This document shows positions 39,218-50,531 of a stretch of 64,000 nt of DNA, one piece after another; positions within the stretch are counted from its first letter, which is position 1, and every line of letters starts with the position of its first letter. The stretch covers positions 20,561,939-20,625,938 of the forward strand of contig NC_044001.1 of the NCBI RefSeq assembly GCF_902150065.1, in the 5' to 3' direction. A model generated the notes under the pieces. That model saw nothing but the letters and a program-made list of their open reading frames with translations. It did not search any database and had not been told where the DNA came from. Origin of the DNA: Myripristis murdjan. Lineage: Eukaryota > Chordata > Actinopteri > Holocentriformes > Holocentridae. Position numbers and translations under genes: made by a program.

Positions 39218-42200
39218 ATGGCGCTTACTTCCCAAGGAACAAAGAAAAAAGTTTGCTACTACTATGATGGTGAGTGCTCATGTGTTCATAATTTGGACAG
39301 CGAACACACGGATCCGTTAACTTGGCCGCGGCGGTTAAACAAAGGTTCCGGTTTATTTTACCACTCGCTAGCCCGGCTATCAAGCTGCACGGCTAACACA
39401 AGCTAAGCTAACCTAGCTAGCTTGACTTGCAAGCGGCTCTCATCCCGGTCTGGCGCGGTGTCGCCAAGTCCAGACACCGGGTAACAACGTTAATGTCCCA
39501 GTAATATGTGGTAATTTTCTCTGAAACACAGTTTTCCCCGAAAGTGGTGTTCCAGCTTGTGAAGTTGCAGACATACATATACTTTAATTCAGTTAGTTAA
39601 CTGTTACTAGCTAGCGAGCTAACAATGGGGATACGAGTAACGTTACTTCATTGTCACCGCAATTAACGTCAACGCCTGCGTTAACCCAGTTAAATTAGGG
39701 TTTCTGCCTCAGATACTATATAGTTAAGCGTCTAGAAACGATTTATCGGCAATGCAAGTGGTTTCTAATTCAAAGCTCCAGTTTGCAAGCGTAGCTCTTT
39801 CTGATACTTCGTTAAAGGCGGAATGACGTTGTTAACCTCAAATGACCGTCTGGGGGAGAGAGAAATCCTTGCTGCAGGGTTCATATCTGTGTGTTACTCA
39901 TAATAGTGTTGATGAATTCACATTCTCACTGATGCAGAAGATGATCTAGTTATGCACACACACCGTTGACTAATTAGGATGATTAATCCGCAGTCGTTAT
40001 GTTTGCCATTGTTCAGGCCTTGAAGGAAAACAACTTTTTCTGTTCTCATTCCAGGTGATGTTGGGAATTATTACTACGGCCAGGGTCACCCAATGAAGCC
40101 TCACCGAATCCGCATGACACACAACCTGTTGCTCAACTATGGACTCTACAGAAAGATGGAGATATATGTATGTGAAATGCAAGAATGAAGCTGCTTAGTG
40201 AGTCAAATCAGTGGATCAGGGGCTAATTAATCCTCTTTTGTTTCAGCGTCCCCATAAAGCTAATGGAGAGGAGATGACCAAGTATCACAGTGATGACTAC
40301 ATCAAATTTCTGCGCTCCATCCGGCCGGACAACATGTCAGAGTACAGCAAACAGATGCAGAGATGTAAGTCTGGTCACAGGGGTGATCCATGTAGATAAG
40401 GTGTTGTTTTTGCATTCACTGAGCTGGTTCTGTATCTCTTACTATGGACCATAACAATGTTATGAGTGCTTTTTTCTGCTTTTGCTCTACAGTTAATGTG
40501 GGAGAGGATTGTCCAGTGTTTGACGGTTTATTTGAGTTCTGCCAGCTCTCAACAGGGGGCTCTGTTGGTAAGTTTTCTCTCATGTTCTGCCTACACATGC
40601 TGTGTTTGATACTAATCATGCCACTGTGCTCATCTTTCCCCAGCAACCCCTAACCAGTCTGGTTCTTCTGTCCTCCTCACTTTTTTCTAGCTGGTGCTGT
40701 GAAGTTGAACAAACAGCAGACCGACATTGCTATCAACTGGGCCGGAGGGCTGCATCATGCCAAGAAGTCTGAGGCCTCAGGGTTCTGCTACGTCAACGAC
40801 ATTGTACTTGCTATTTTAGAGTTACTGAAGTGAGTATAAAAGCACTATTGCAGCCATGTAAATATCTGCTGTAAGATGTCCTTCACAGGTCACAAGTGGC
40901 AGGACTTTACATATCTGTCTCCTCCCTCCAGGTACCACCAGAGAGTGCTGTACATAGATATTGACATCCATCATGGAGACGGAGTGGAGGAGGCCTTCTA
41001 CACCACAGACCGTGTCATGACTGTCTCTTTCCATAAGTATGGAGAGTATTTCCCTGGCACCGGAGACCTGAGGGTAAGACTTAATTATTTTAAGACTTAC
41101 AGCTCATGTTGTTACAGTCATTATGTGTCAAGTCCTCAAGCTCACTTTTGACTTGTCCTCTGCAGGACATTGGTGCTGGGAAGGGTAAATACTATGCTGT
41201 GAACTACCCACTGAGGGATGGGATTGATGATGAGTCGTATGAGGCCATATTCAAACCTGTGAGTAATACCATAATTTTTTCTTGCTCTCTGTTATGCTTC
41301 TTTAGTTTATATCTCTCATATTTGGTAGAAGCATTTTTGATAGCTGTTTTATTTTTTTCCCAATTTAATTTTTACACCTTTATTTTGTACCGCTAATTCT
41401 TTTTCCAAACTGTGTGTTATTAATTTTAATTAATTTTTCACTTCAATAATATACATACCAGCAGCATGAAGTGTTTCCTGTATCATTCTTTGTAAAGAAA
41501 AAAAAACAAGTGTATCTTCCGAAATCAGGATACATACAATATTTCTTCAGAAAAATTCTCAGTCCCACGGGATTCTGTATTTATAATGCTTTTTTGTTTG
41601 TTTGTTTTTTTTAAACATAGATTCTTTTTTACTCTTTTAACCACCTTCCAGAAATTATAGTGCCCTGTATTTGCCTTTGTAGATCATGGCCAAGGTGATG
41701 GAGATGTACCAGCCCAGTGCAGTGGTTCTGCAGTGTGGAGCTGATTCTTTATCAGGAGACAGGCTTGGCTGCTTTAACCTCACCATCAAAGGTAGGTGGA
41801 AACAAAAACATCTGTGTTTATATCTTGAATAAAGTTGTCATGTGAAATCAGAGTTCTTAACATGTTGCATTTTTAGGCATGTTTTTGTAGTTTTATGTTA
41901 ATTGCCCACTCAGTAAGGTTTGAGCCTCTTGATGCCAGCATTAAGTAGTAATCATTTCACCCATGTTGTGTGCCCAGGCCATGCTAAGTGTGTGGAGTAC
42001 ATGAAGAGCTTCAACCTGCCACTGCTGATGCTGGGTGGAGGAGGTTACACAATCCGTAACGTGGCTCGCTGCTGGACATACGAGACAGCTGTAGCCCTTG
42101 ACACCTCCATCCCCAATGGTGAGTCCTGATACCCATGTGGCACCCAAGTATTATTTATATTGCAACAAGTTGATATTCTACATTAGACTTTACTAAACCA

Positions 42201-43917
42201 TGTAAGTCTTCTGATAATACTTGGAAGCTACTGGTTGCAGGCAGTAAAATCAGTGTCACAAGTTGAATATAGGAGAAAGAGAATATGCTGTTTCACCTAA
42301 GTATTACTAACAGCTTGGTGCAACCAATAAAATTACTTCATGTTAGCTGAGCAGTGGTAATAATGTGTATTGATGGCATATAAATGTTCCTCACTCAGAG
42401 CTCCCATACAATGACTACTTTGAGTACTTTGGGCCAGACTTCAAGCTGCACATCAGCCCTTCCAACATGACCAACCAGAATACCAATGACTACCTGGAGA
42501 AGATCAAGTGAGTTTTTCTTTTTTTGTTGTTTTGTTTTGTTTTTTGGTCTGTACTCTCTGCATAATGATTATGGCAGACCCATTGTAAAAAAAAAAATTC
42601 CATGTACTGCCATTGTGAATAGAGGAGGAACCACATTGGTCATCAAACACACACTAACATGCATGTTTGAATAAAATCTTTGCATTATTTACAACTAGAT
42701 GGACCAGCTGTGTCCCGCAGCCGTAAGAACAGTGTTAAACACAGGGCTATGTTTGTATTTGTGCTTCATTTTTACATGATGTGCAATTGTAAGTGGAAAA
42801 TCTTGTTAAACAGAATCACATAAATCTGCAACTGGATCAGTGATTGTCCCTTCACACTCAAAATTTGTTAGTTTTTATGTATGTATTTATTGCCTTTTTA
42901 AAAGTGATTCTTATGTTAATGCGTGGTGTGGATGAAGAATAATTACTTTTTAAGTAGTTTTGACTATTTCATGTCCCTATTTTGGTTTCTGTGAAAAAAA
43001 TGAAATTGCTCGTCCCTGGTTTCCGAGAACCAGTGAATGAATAGTTGGATGTTTGGTCATATAGTGGATACAGGTTTTGTAGTCATGTTTGTAATCTTAT
43101 ATTTCCTGGAGTTGGTATATGCAACATGTACTCTGTTCTCTAGGCAGCGTCTGTTTGAGAACCTGCGAATGTTGCCCCACGCCCCGGGGGTTCAGATGCA
43201 GGCCATCCCAGAGGATGCTGTACAGGAAGACAGTGGAGATGAGGAGGAAGAGGACCCAAACAAACGCATCTCCAGTAAGACCCATTCTCGCTTACTGCAT
43301 TCATAATTTTCTTTCATATTGACATCAAATCTGTACCATCTTGTAGTCTCATCTTCCAAGCCAATTGTGTACCATGTTTAATTTATCTGTGTCCTGTCTC
43401 CTTTTTCAGTTCGTGCTCATGACAAAAGGATAGCGTGTGAGGAGGAGTTCTCTGACTCTGAAGACGAGGGCGAGGGAGGCCGCAGAAACACGGCCAGCTA
43501 CAAGAAAGCCAAGCGAACTAAAACAGAAGGAGAGAAAGAGGGAGAAGAGAAAGAGAAGAAAGGTGAGGGAGAAAATAAAGGTGTCTATTTTTCTCTTATT
43601 CCACCTTATTCATGTTAGTCTTTAAGATAAAAAAAAAATGCTCATTAGAAGTATTAATGAATTGTTTGTTTTAGACTTATTTCATATAATTCAGATAATC
43701 TGTAATACCAGGAATATGGCTTTTGATTTGCCTATTTTTTTAGCAGAAGTAAAGGAAGAAGAAAAGGTGCCAGAGGAGGAGAAAATGGACACATCAAAGT
43801 GAGCAAACATTGCACACACTTAATGACCATGTTGTCAAGGAAGTTGCTGATTGGGAGTGTTAATCATTTTCTTGCTCTGGATTCTTTAGGCCAAAGGAGG
43901 AGTCCAAGACACCTTGA
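39218..43917 (+). CDS. hdac1: Histone deacetylase 1 (complete, 14 exons)
   Basis: Exons: 39218-39269, 40055-40167, 40247-40364, 40493-40567, 40691-40829, 40932-41073, 41166-41258, 41683-41791, 41978-42118, 42399-42507, 43144-43274, 43410-43562, 43744-43798, 43890-43917; 485 aa (human 482). It is nearly identical to vertebrate HDAC1 through the deacetylase domain: [19 protein letters not shown] holds the catalytic His pair, [15 protein letters not shown] the zinc ligands, and [14 protein letters not shown] the active-site Tyr. It is a zinc-dependent deacetylase of histone tails, working in Sin3, NuRD and CoREST complexes in the nucleus. The tail keeps [10 protein letters not shown], matching the CK2 sites Ser421/Ser423 of human HDAC1, which separates it from HDAC2 in context, then a Lys/Glu-rich tract with nuclear-localisation character (KKAKRTK). 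The last coding exon is only 28 nt, and the C-terminus (SKTP) differs from human. Confidence 0.97.
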
Positions 43918-44739
43918 AGTCTGGATCTCTTCATGATGCCAATGCAACCATTCAGAAAGGATCTGAACACCTTTGTTTTTCACACCAGTCGTCTTTCCAG
44001 GCTGCTGCAATGGAAATGAAGAACTTTACCTTTACAACAGACCCTTCTCCAAATAGATCCCCAGAAAAGATGGGGATCTATTTATCTTTCAAGGACGCCT
44101 TTTAAATATTGCTGTTGATGGACTTAAGTTAAATGTTTTTATAAGTATTGTTTTTGTATGCCTTGTTAGTGTTTTGTCTCTTTTTGTCCTGGATCTTTTT
44201 ATGCTATGAAACCTGCTTTCCCCTTGACAAGCAGTCCTTTAGTCTTTAAAAAAAAAGCGCCTAGTACATGTATGCTTTTTATACATCTTTTGGATTTAAT
44301 TTATTTAAATCATGGATATTTTGGCTACTTTCTTGTCTCTCAGTCCCTCTTCTGTCCTGTGCCTTTGGATGTAGTTGAAGCATGTTTGTACCGTAGACCC
44401 ACTTCTCAGATAAATTTGTTGCTGGTTTTGCTTGCTAAAGCTACAGTGGTTCAGAGAGTTGTATAAAACTGAGTACTTCTTCCACAGCATATGTAAATTA
44501 CATTCTTGTATTTTGGGTCCTAATTTTGTATGCATTCTTTGCTAAATGATGCCATCTTGAGTGGCTTTTTTTGTGAATCTAGCCTTTTAGTGATACATGA
44601 AAATGTTCCTGAGTCATATCAGGTGAATGTCAGATACTGTTGGAGAGGTTCAGATTTCACTGCATTTGGGACTTCAATGTCCAATGTACTGTATAGTATA
44701 CATTGTAAAATGGGAGGCCGATAAAAGTGCCAGAACTCA

Positions 44740-44763
44740 TTTATTGTTGTATATATTTTTATT
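44740..44763 (-). terminator. Polyadenylation signals of tmem54
   Basis: On the minus strand there are two AATAAA hexamers (plus-strand TTTATT at 44758-44763 and 44740-44745), about 510-535 bases past the tmem54 stop. I see none closer. If used, the tmem54 3' end overlaps that of hdac1 by about 100 bases. Confidence 0.5.
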
Positions 44764-44824
44764 CCGCAAACATGAGGAAACTTGTTCCAAAAGAGTACTT
44801 GGAAATTTCACACTTTTCAACACC

Positions 44825-44830
44825 AATAAA
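44825..44830 (+). terminator. Polyadenylation signal of hdac1
   Basis: AATAAA about 910 bases past the hdac1 stop is the first canonical hexamer on this strand. Confidence 0.7.
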
Positions 44831-45274
44831 AACATATAAAACATTGTGATCTTTTGTCGTAAAATATTGTCTCGATATCAAGAATATTGTCTCAAGAGGT
44901 AACAGTCTTTTTTTCAGATGGACCAAGCTTATTTGGGTGAAAACCCTAAGTGTTAAAGACATGCTTAGGTTAATGAGTTCTGTATATTTCTAAGACAATG
45001 GAAATATACCCAGTCTGCTGATAATTTGTAAAAATCAACAGCGATGCATTATCACTTAAAGTATTCCTCTTTATGGAGGGGAAATCAAATGGCATTGCCT
45101 TACCTGGTCAAAGTCTCACAATATGTCTATTAGACACTAAAACTGTAACATGGAGAACCACTTTAACACCTAACACACCATTCTGCAGTTGACAGATCCA
45201 AGTGCAAAAAACACTGCATTTGATGACTGCAGCTCAGGCTCAGCAGGTTCCAACCTATCTCTAGGTTTTCTGGT

Positions 45275-48200
45275 TCAGAGCCAGTCACTCTGCTCCACTC
45301 GGGAATCACAGTCCAGCAGCTCGTGCTGCTCTGCAGGCTCAGCCTCAGACTCTGGCTCTGGCACTGGTGCTGGTGCTGGGGGAGGAGATGATGGAGTTTC
45401 ATCTGGCCTCTGGATACGCACCTGGAACAGTAAAGTTAGTTGATAAAGTGAAGCCTGAGAAGCTAGATCAGACCAGCTGATTCATCAGTTGACTTCATAT
45501 GTTGCTATCGAAAACAGGGCAGTCTATTTAAGCTGTGAAACTCAATTGCTGATTTGCTGCTGCTGTATGCCCTACTGACACTGTTAGTGCTGCTGCACAT
45601 AAATCCCACCGTCGCCACCCCAGCATCCACCTCTGAGCTGTATCCTCATATTGTTTCACTGCTCTCCATCAGGAGCTGCATTGACTGGCCGGCTTTAAAT
45701 TCCATTTCTCAAGGAGTAATATGAAACAGCAGGGCTGCAACTGGCAATTCTTTTCATTGTCAATTAATCTTTTAAAATCTTTTTTCAAACTGACTAGTCA
45801 TTTTTTAATAAAATATTTTTAAAAAAATGAAAAATAATTTGCAATATTTGATAACTACCTTTGTCTGACCAGCAGCCAAAACAACCCCAAAGTACTGATT
45901 TTTTTTTATAATTATATGAAATGAAGAAAAACAAGCAAATCTTAACATTTGTAACACTGTAACTAGCTATATTTTTGGCATATTAACTTGATAAACTAAA
46001 AAAGGATTGATATATTTATCAACAAATTGATTAACTGACTAATTGTTTCAGCACTAAAACAGTCTTGACACTAAAATAATTTACGGGTAGCTGAACTGAC
46101 AGTGTTTGTCATGTGATTCATTAAAGATATCTATCACAACATGACAAAAAATTGTGCAGGGTGCATACAAACACACAAATGGTGACAAAATCATGCAGGT
46201 ATGCTGATGTTCAACACTGGTAACTCACCCTCCTAGCATGGATAGGCCTTCTCCTCCTCCTGCATGGACACAGGTAAAGGAATGAGGTGCAGGCAGCAAA
46301 GCAGCGGAAGGAAAACACCAGCTCCAACACAGACACCACGATGAGAGGCACCCAGAGTATGACTGTGGTTCCCTGGGAGAGACAACAGGCGGCGGTGAGT
46401 AGTTGTTCTCATTTAGCATGTCATTTAAAAGCTTCTGATCTTGGTAACGTATGCATCTTTGACTTACGTAGACGCGGGTGGGATCAAAGGGACATTCGTT
46501 TGTGACACTGGAGAAGCCAGTGGCATCAGGAAACTTGCAGTGCATCAGCAGGATCCGTCCCCTGTGAATAATAGCCTGCACCATAGACACAATCAGGCCC
46601 AAGGCAGAGGCAGTTGCCAGCAGACCTGCCATGAAGCTGAAGACTAGCAGAACCCATTTCTGCAAGGAGAGCAGTGGCATGACAGAGACAGCATGAGCAA
46701 TCAACCTTGTTTGTGTAGGGGCCTTCATAAGAGCTTTTGAGTGAAATCCAGTCACTATAGCTATGCAAAATGAAATCATTTTTACTCATTAAATGGTAAC
46801 ACGCTTTGCCTGATTAATATCAAGTGAAGCAAAAAGGGCCATTGAGCAGACGTGATTTGGCCAGGCATCTCATATCTGAGTGGATGTTTAGTGCCTGTAT
46901 TTTCATATGAGTGTAAATACCATGAGATAAATGTATTTACAGCTGGCCTATCTCCACACACCCAGCAGCCACACTTAAAAACAAAACAGCGAGCTCTAAC
47001 ATGATCCAGCACAGGACTAATTAGTGACCTGGGAAGAGCTGGGAGAAACTGTGCCAAGGAGAAGGGGAACAGTATTTACCAGGATCCTGTTTTTCTTGTT
47101 TTTTGACAAGACAATGGCTGTTATTCCACCAATAATTCCCTGTAGGACACAAGAAGTAACATGTTCAGTAAATAGGACAGAACCCATTGATAAAAGATTA
47201 CTACTGTAAAGTTAATTCTCAAAAAGGTCCTATTTAAAGAACAAAAATAGAACAGTACAATTTTATGATTACAGATTTGACATTCCACTCTAATTAGATC
47301 AAGGAGCCTTCAATAACCTGATTTATCCTCTTCTAGTTCAGTGACACTAAATCAATTTTATGACACTATCAAGTTATTATTTTTTTACTAAACCAAAATT
47401 ATATTTTGACTGATGCTCAAATTATGTTTCATTTCACCATAAATTCAAGATAAAAGGCTGTAGCTCTCCAGTGCATAGCTCGCTCTGGCCTGCAGGAGTC
47501 AGTATGTATCACTCACCAGCAGGCCTGCAACCATTGCAATGACATTGGCGATGGCATACACCATGGCCCGGGCCTGAGCATGCACATTGATGTGCCTGAG
47601 CACAGCACCGTGCACCAGTGCTCCAAGAAGAAAGTTGACATGGCCCACCAGCACCAACGCCAAGCCAATCTTCATTAAGACTTTGTTGTCCTTCAGGTTG
47701 GCACAGCATAATCCTAGAGGTGGACAGATGATATTTAAAAGTAAAATCTATTTTATTTATTAACGTGTATTATGTGTATTTCCCTTTCTTCTGTTTATTA
47801 TGTGTATTTCCTGTCATTATAATGTATGAGGTATATCCTATTTGTTGTTGATGTATTTTAAAGTGTATCTCGGCGGCATTGTAAAAGAGGGAAACCTCAA
47901 CTGTCTTCCGAGAATAAATAAAGGTTTCAATCAATCAATCAATATTTTGATGTTCTAAGCCTTAACTCAACCTGAATTACCTTGGGCAGAGATAAGCTCA
48001 TTATAATATGCTTTCTTTAATATGTGTGCAGCTTCTATATTCTCAGAGTGATATTAAGAGCATTAGTGCTGTGTTGATAAAATCAATATGACATGCAAGA
48101 TGAGGGGAATACACACTGCAGATTATTCAATGTGAGGTAAAATGTAAACTGTGGCTTTGTCTACATTTTGTAGGCAAAGTGTGAGTTGACAGAGTGGAGA

Positions 48201-49608
48201 ATCAGGTTGTGTGAGCGTTGACATCATGTGTTGGAGTCTCAGCACAGCAAGAGGCATGTGGGCCAGGGTAGCACACCATGACAACATGTGAAAATTAAGC
48301 AATCTCAAACATCACCGACCCTGCAGAGATGGGTGAAGTCGCCAATCACCTGACAAGAACACCACAAAAAAATCTGCAGCTATAACTGTTTTATTAACAG
48401 CATGAAGCTGAGGAGGGGAGGGGTTCAAAATGGTGGAATGAAATACCCTTGATGCCGAGGGTATTTGGTTCCTCCATTTTGTTCCTTCACCTGAGGCAAA
48501 CAGAAGCACCCATGAAGGCGGCGGGGCCCTGAACAAAAAAAAAAAGACAAAGCTTTGGGTGGGGTGTTCAAACATTCACCAGGATGAAGGCCTGGGGGGT
48601 CAGGTAAAGATACCTATACTGCTGGCTGGCTGTCTCATGCTTACATTAGGGTGCTGTGCAAAACACACACACACACACACACACACACCATGTTTTTGGT
48701 CATAACATGGCCAGTATTTCCAGTCCAGATACACATTGTAATGTAATGCCACTGTTTGGACACAAAAAAGCAGCATAATATTTTAATATTTATAGAGACT
48801 TAAAATTTATCTTTAGCACCCAATCAGCACCTAATCAAACTTAGTTACTATACTTTTTTTTTTGTAAGGGGAGGTTGTTTTTATTCTTAGATGACGTGAT
48901 GTTCTTACTCCCCTTAAGTCCATACCAGTCGCTTATGGCAACATTTATTGGAAATAACTTATTGATCACTAAACATGCTACTTGAAGGTGGAAAATGCAG
49001 TTTCAAATAGGAGGGCACACCACTTTGTTTACTGATGTTAAGGATGAGGCTGAGGGAGGATGACCCGCTCAGGATCATGCAAAGACTCATAACCTATACA
49101 GTTAATAATGGAAGACTTTGAAATGCATGTGTTGAATCTAATGTTTTGGAGTGAAAAATGTACACAAAAACATAAACAACTCTTGTATTTTGGATGATGA
49201 TGAGGTAAAACAGTTTCACTCCTGAGGTATGTCTGAGTTAATACTCTTTTGAGAACGGAGTGGCATTCATCAGCCTTCACCACACAGGGGAGCCCTCCAC
49301 TTTGCCTTCAAATAAACTGAAACTAAAATAAAAGCAGCCCAACCCCATGGGGAAAAAAACTGCTGTCCAAGTCATGTGACAAAATTAACCTCGCTTATAT
49401 ACAGTAATTATCACTGCGTTTCAAAACACACACCAAGACATTACACGGTATGCCACACGCTGTAAATTCCGCAGGCTCGCTGACATGACGGAGCTGACCA
49501 CGCCTAAGAGATATGCTCGCAACAAACTCACACAGAATATCCTCTCATCTGGCTTTGCTTTCTGTTGAAGAAGACAAAAAAAAACAGTAACTTACCTAGA
49601 GTTACCAT
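45275..49608 (-). CDS. tmem54: Transmembrane protein 54 (complete, 6 coding exons)
   Basis: Exons in transcript order: 49608-49596, 47713-47517, 47139-47080, 46659-46468, 46372-46229, 45421-45275; 753 nt, 250 aa. It matches TMEM54 at KVLMKIGLALVLVGHVNFLL, GIIGGITAIVLS and CPFDPTRVY. Four hydrophobic segments are visible at about 19-42, 55-83, 92-121 and 155-189, separated by short loops. The C-terminal tail is Pro/Glu-rich (SSPPPAPAPVPEPE) and longer than in human TMEM54 (222 aa). TMEM54 is a poorly characterised four-pass membrane protein; no enzyme motif is visible. The first coding exon has only 13 nt (MVTL plus one base), which makes it easy to miss; the join restores the family frame. 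It is convergent with hdac1 and divergent from the ZP gene. Confidence 0.92.
45731..46056. mobile_element. MITE of the GGGCTGCAACTxxxxATT type
   Basis: The left end CAGGGCTGCAACTGGCAATT and right end TTGATTAACTGACTAATTG...CAGCACT are a degraded pair of the inverted ends of a very abundant teleost element whose ends read GGGCTGCAACTAACGATT and CGACTAATCGTTGCAGC. It lies in the last intron of tmem54. Confidence 0.65.
47740..47945 (+). mobile_element. LINE 3' tail fragment
   Basis: It ends GGCGGCATTGTAAAAGAGGG...GAATAAATAAAGGTTTCAA followed by (TCAA)n, the usual 3' terminus of fish LINEs of the L2/Rex-like kind, where a tandem tail follows TAAATAAAGGTT. It is heavily 5'-truncated and lies in tmem54 intron 1, antisense to the gene. 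Confidence 0.6.
48663..48688. repeat. (AC)13 microsatellite
   Basis: AC run in tmem54 intron 1. Confidence 0.95.
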
Positions 49609-50496
49609 GGTCGCCTTTGTTTCCTCTTAGATCATACTAATGCTGAAGTTGTAATAACTTCATTTCTCACAGGTTTCTGTCAACCCGCCTTTGTTCACTT
49701 CTCTTCCTCCACTGCCGCTCACCTGTGGCAGCTACCTGTGTGCAGGCTCCGCCCACGGCTCCGTGGCTTCACAGACATTTCATTTACTTAAGCAAATATA
49801 ACAACAAAAGTCGCCAGGATTATAATATAGTGGTACCAAATAGAATAAATTCACTTCAGAATACGCATTATAAGGTTATAATGGGAGTATTATTCATATT
49901 TCTCGATAGCATCCTTATCCTTATCTTGATAAATCAATCAGATAAACTTCTATATAGGCCTGTATCAAATTTCACACAATCAAATGCAATAAATGCGCCT
50001 TCACTACAGTTAAAGCCCACTGATAGCAGTGAATGTGCATTTAATGTTGCATTCAGGCACACAAGAAAGATGGTAGACACAAGACTCCCTCTTAAAAATC
50101 CTGTTTAACAAAGCTTTGAGGAGGCCAGTACCACTGGGGCACTCATCAGTGCTTTTTGGCATAACAAGGAAATGTATACAAGTGTACGAAATTATACACA
50201 ATATACAAAATGAGCAATCTTAATCAGATATCACTGCCTTTTTGTGATCACAGGTCCTAAAATGCTATGGCAAGACACAACTAGACATTTAGGTTCACTG
50301 TGTTTTCCATTTATGTTTGATGTTTTATTGTATACCATAAACTCATATGTATCTCTGGCTGCATTTGTGGTATGACTAAAATGTCTGGGAATCCCATATG
50401 ACCTGAATGCATCATCATCTTCATCAGCTCATTGGCACCACCTGTCCTGCCTGACACTGCACCTTGTTAAATACAAGCTTGCATGTGGGAAGGGGT
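49609..50496. promoter_or_regulatory. Head-to-head promoter region, tmem54 and ZP gene
   Basis: About 900 bases between divergent start codons. On the tmem54 side there is a small GC-rich stretch with a GC box (CTCCGCCCACGGC, about 49,747) and CACCTGTGG. The middle is AT-rich with no gene seen. On the ZP side there are E boxes (CACCTG at about 50,440, CATGTG at about 50,483); E boxes near the start are known control sites of zona genes through FIGLA, but whether these serve that role is inference. Confidence 0.4.
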
Positions 50497-50503
50497 TTAA
50501 AAA
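50496..50503 (+). promoter_or_regulatory. TATA-like box of the ZP gene
   Basis: TTTAAAAA lies about 35 bases upstream of the ZP ATG, implying a very short 5' UTR, as in many egg-coat genes. The nearest E box (CATGTG) lies just upstream. Confidence 0.5.
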
Positions 50504-50531
50504 GTTTAGGAGGCCAGCTTGGAGCTTTGCT

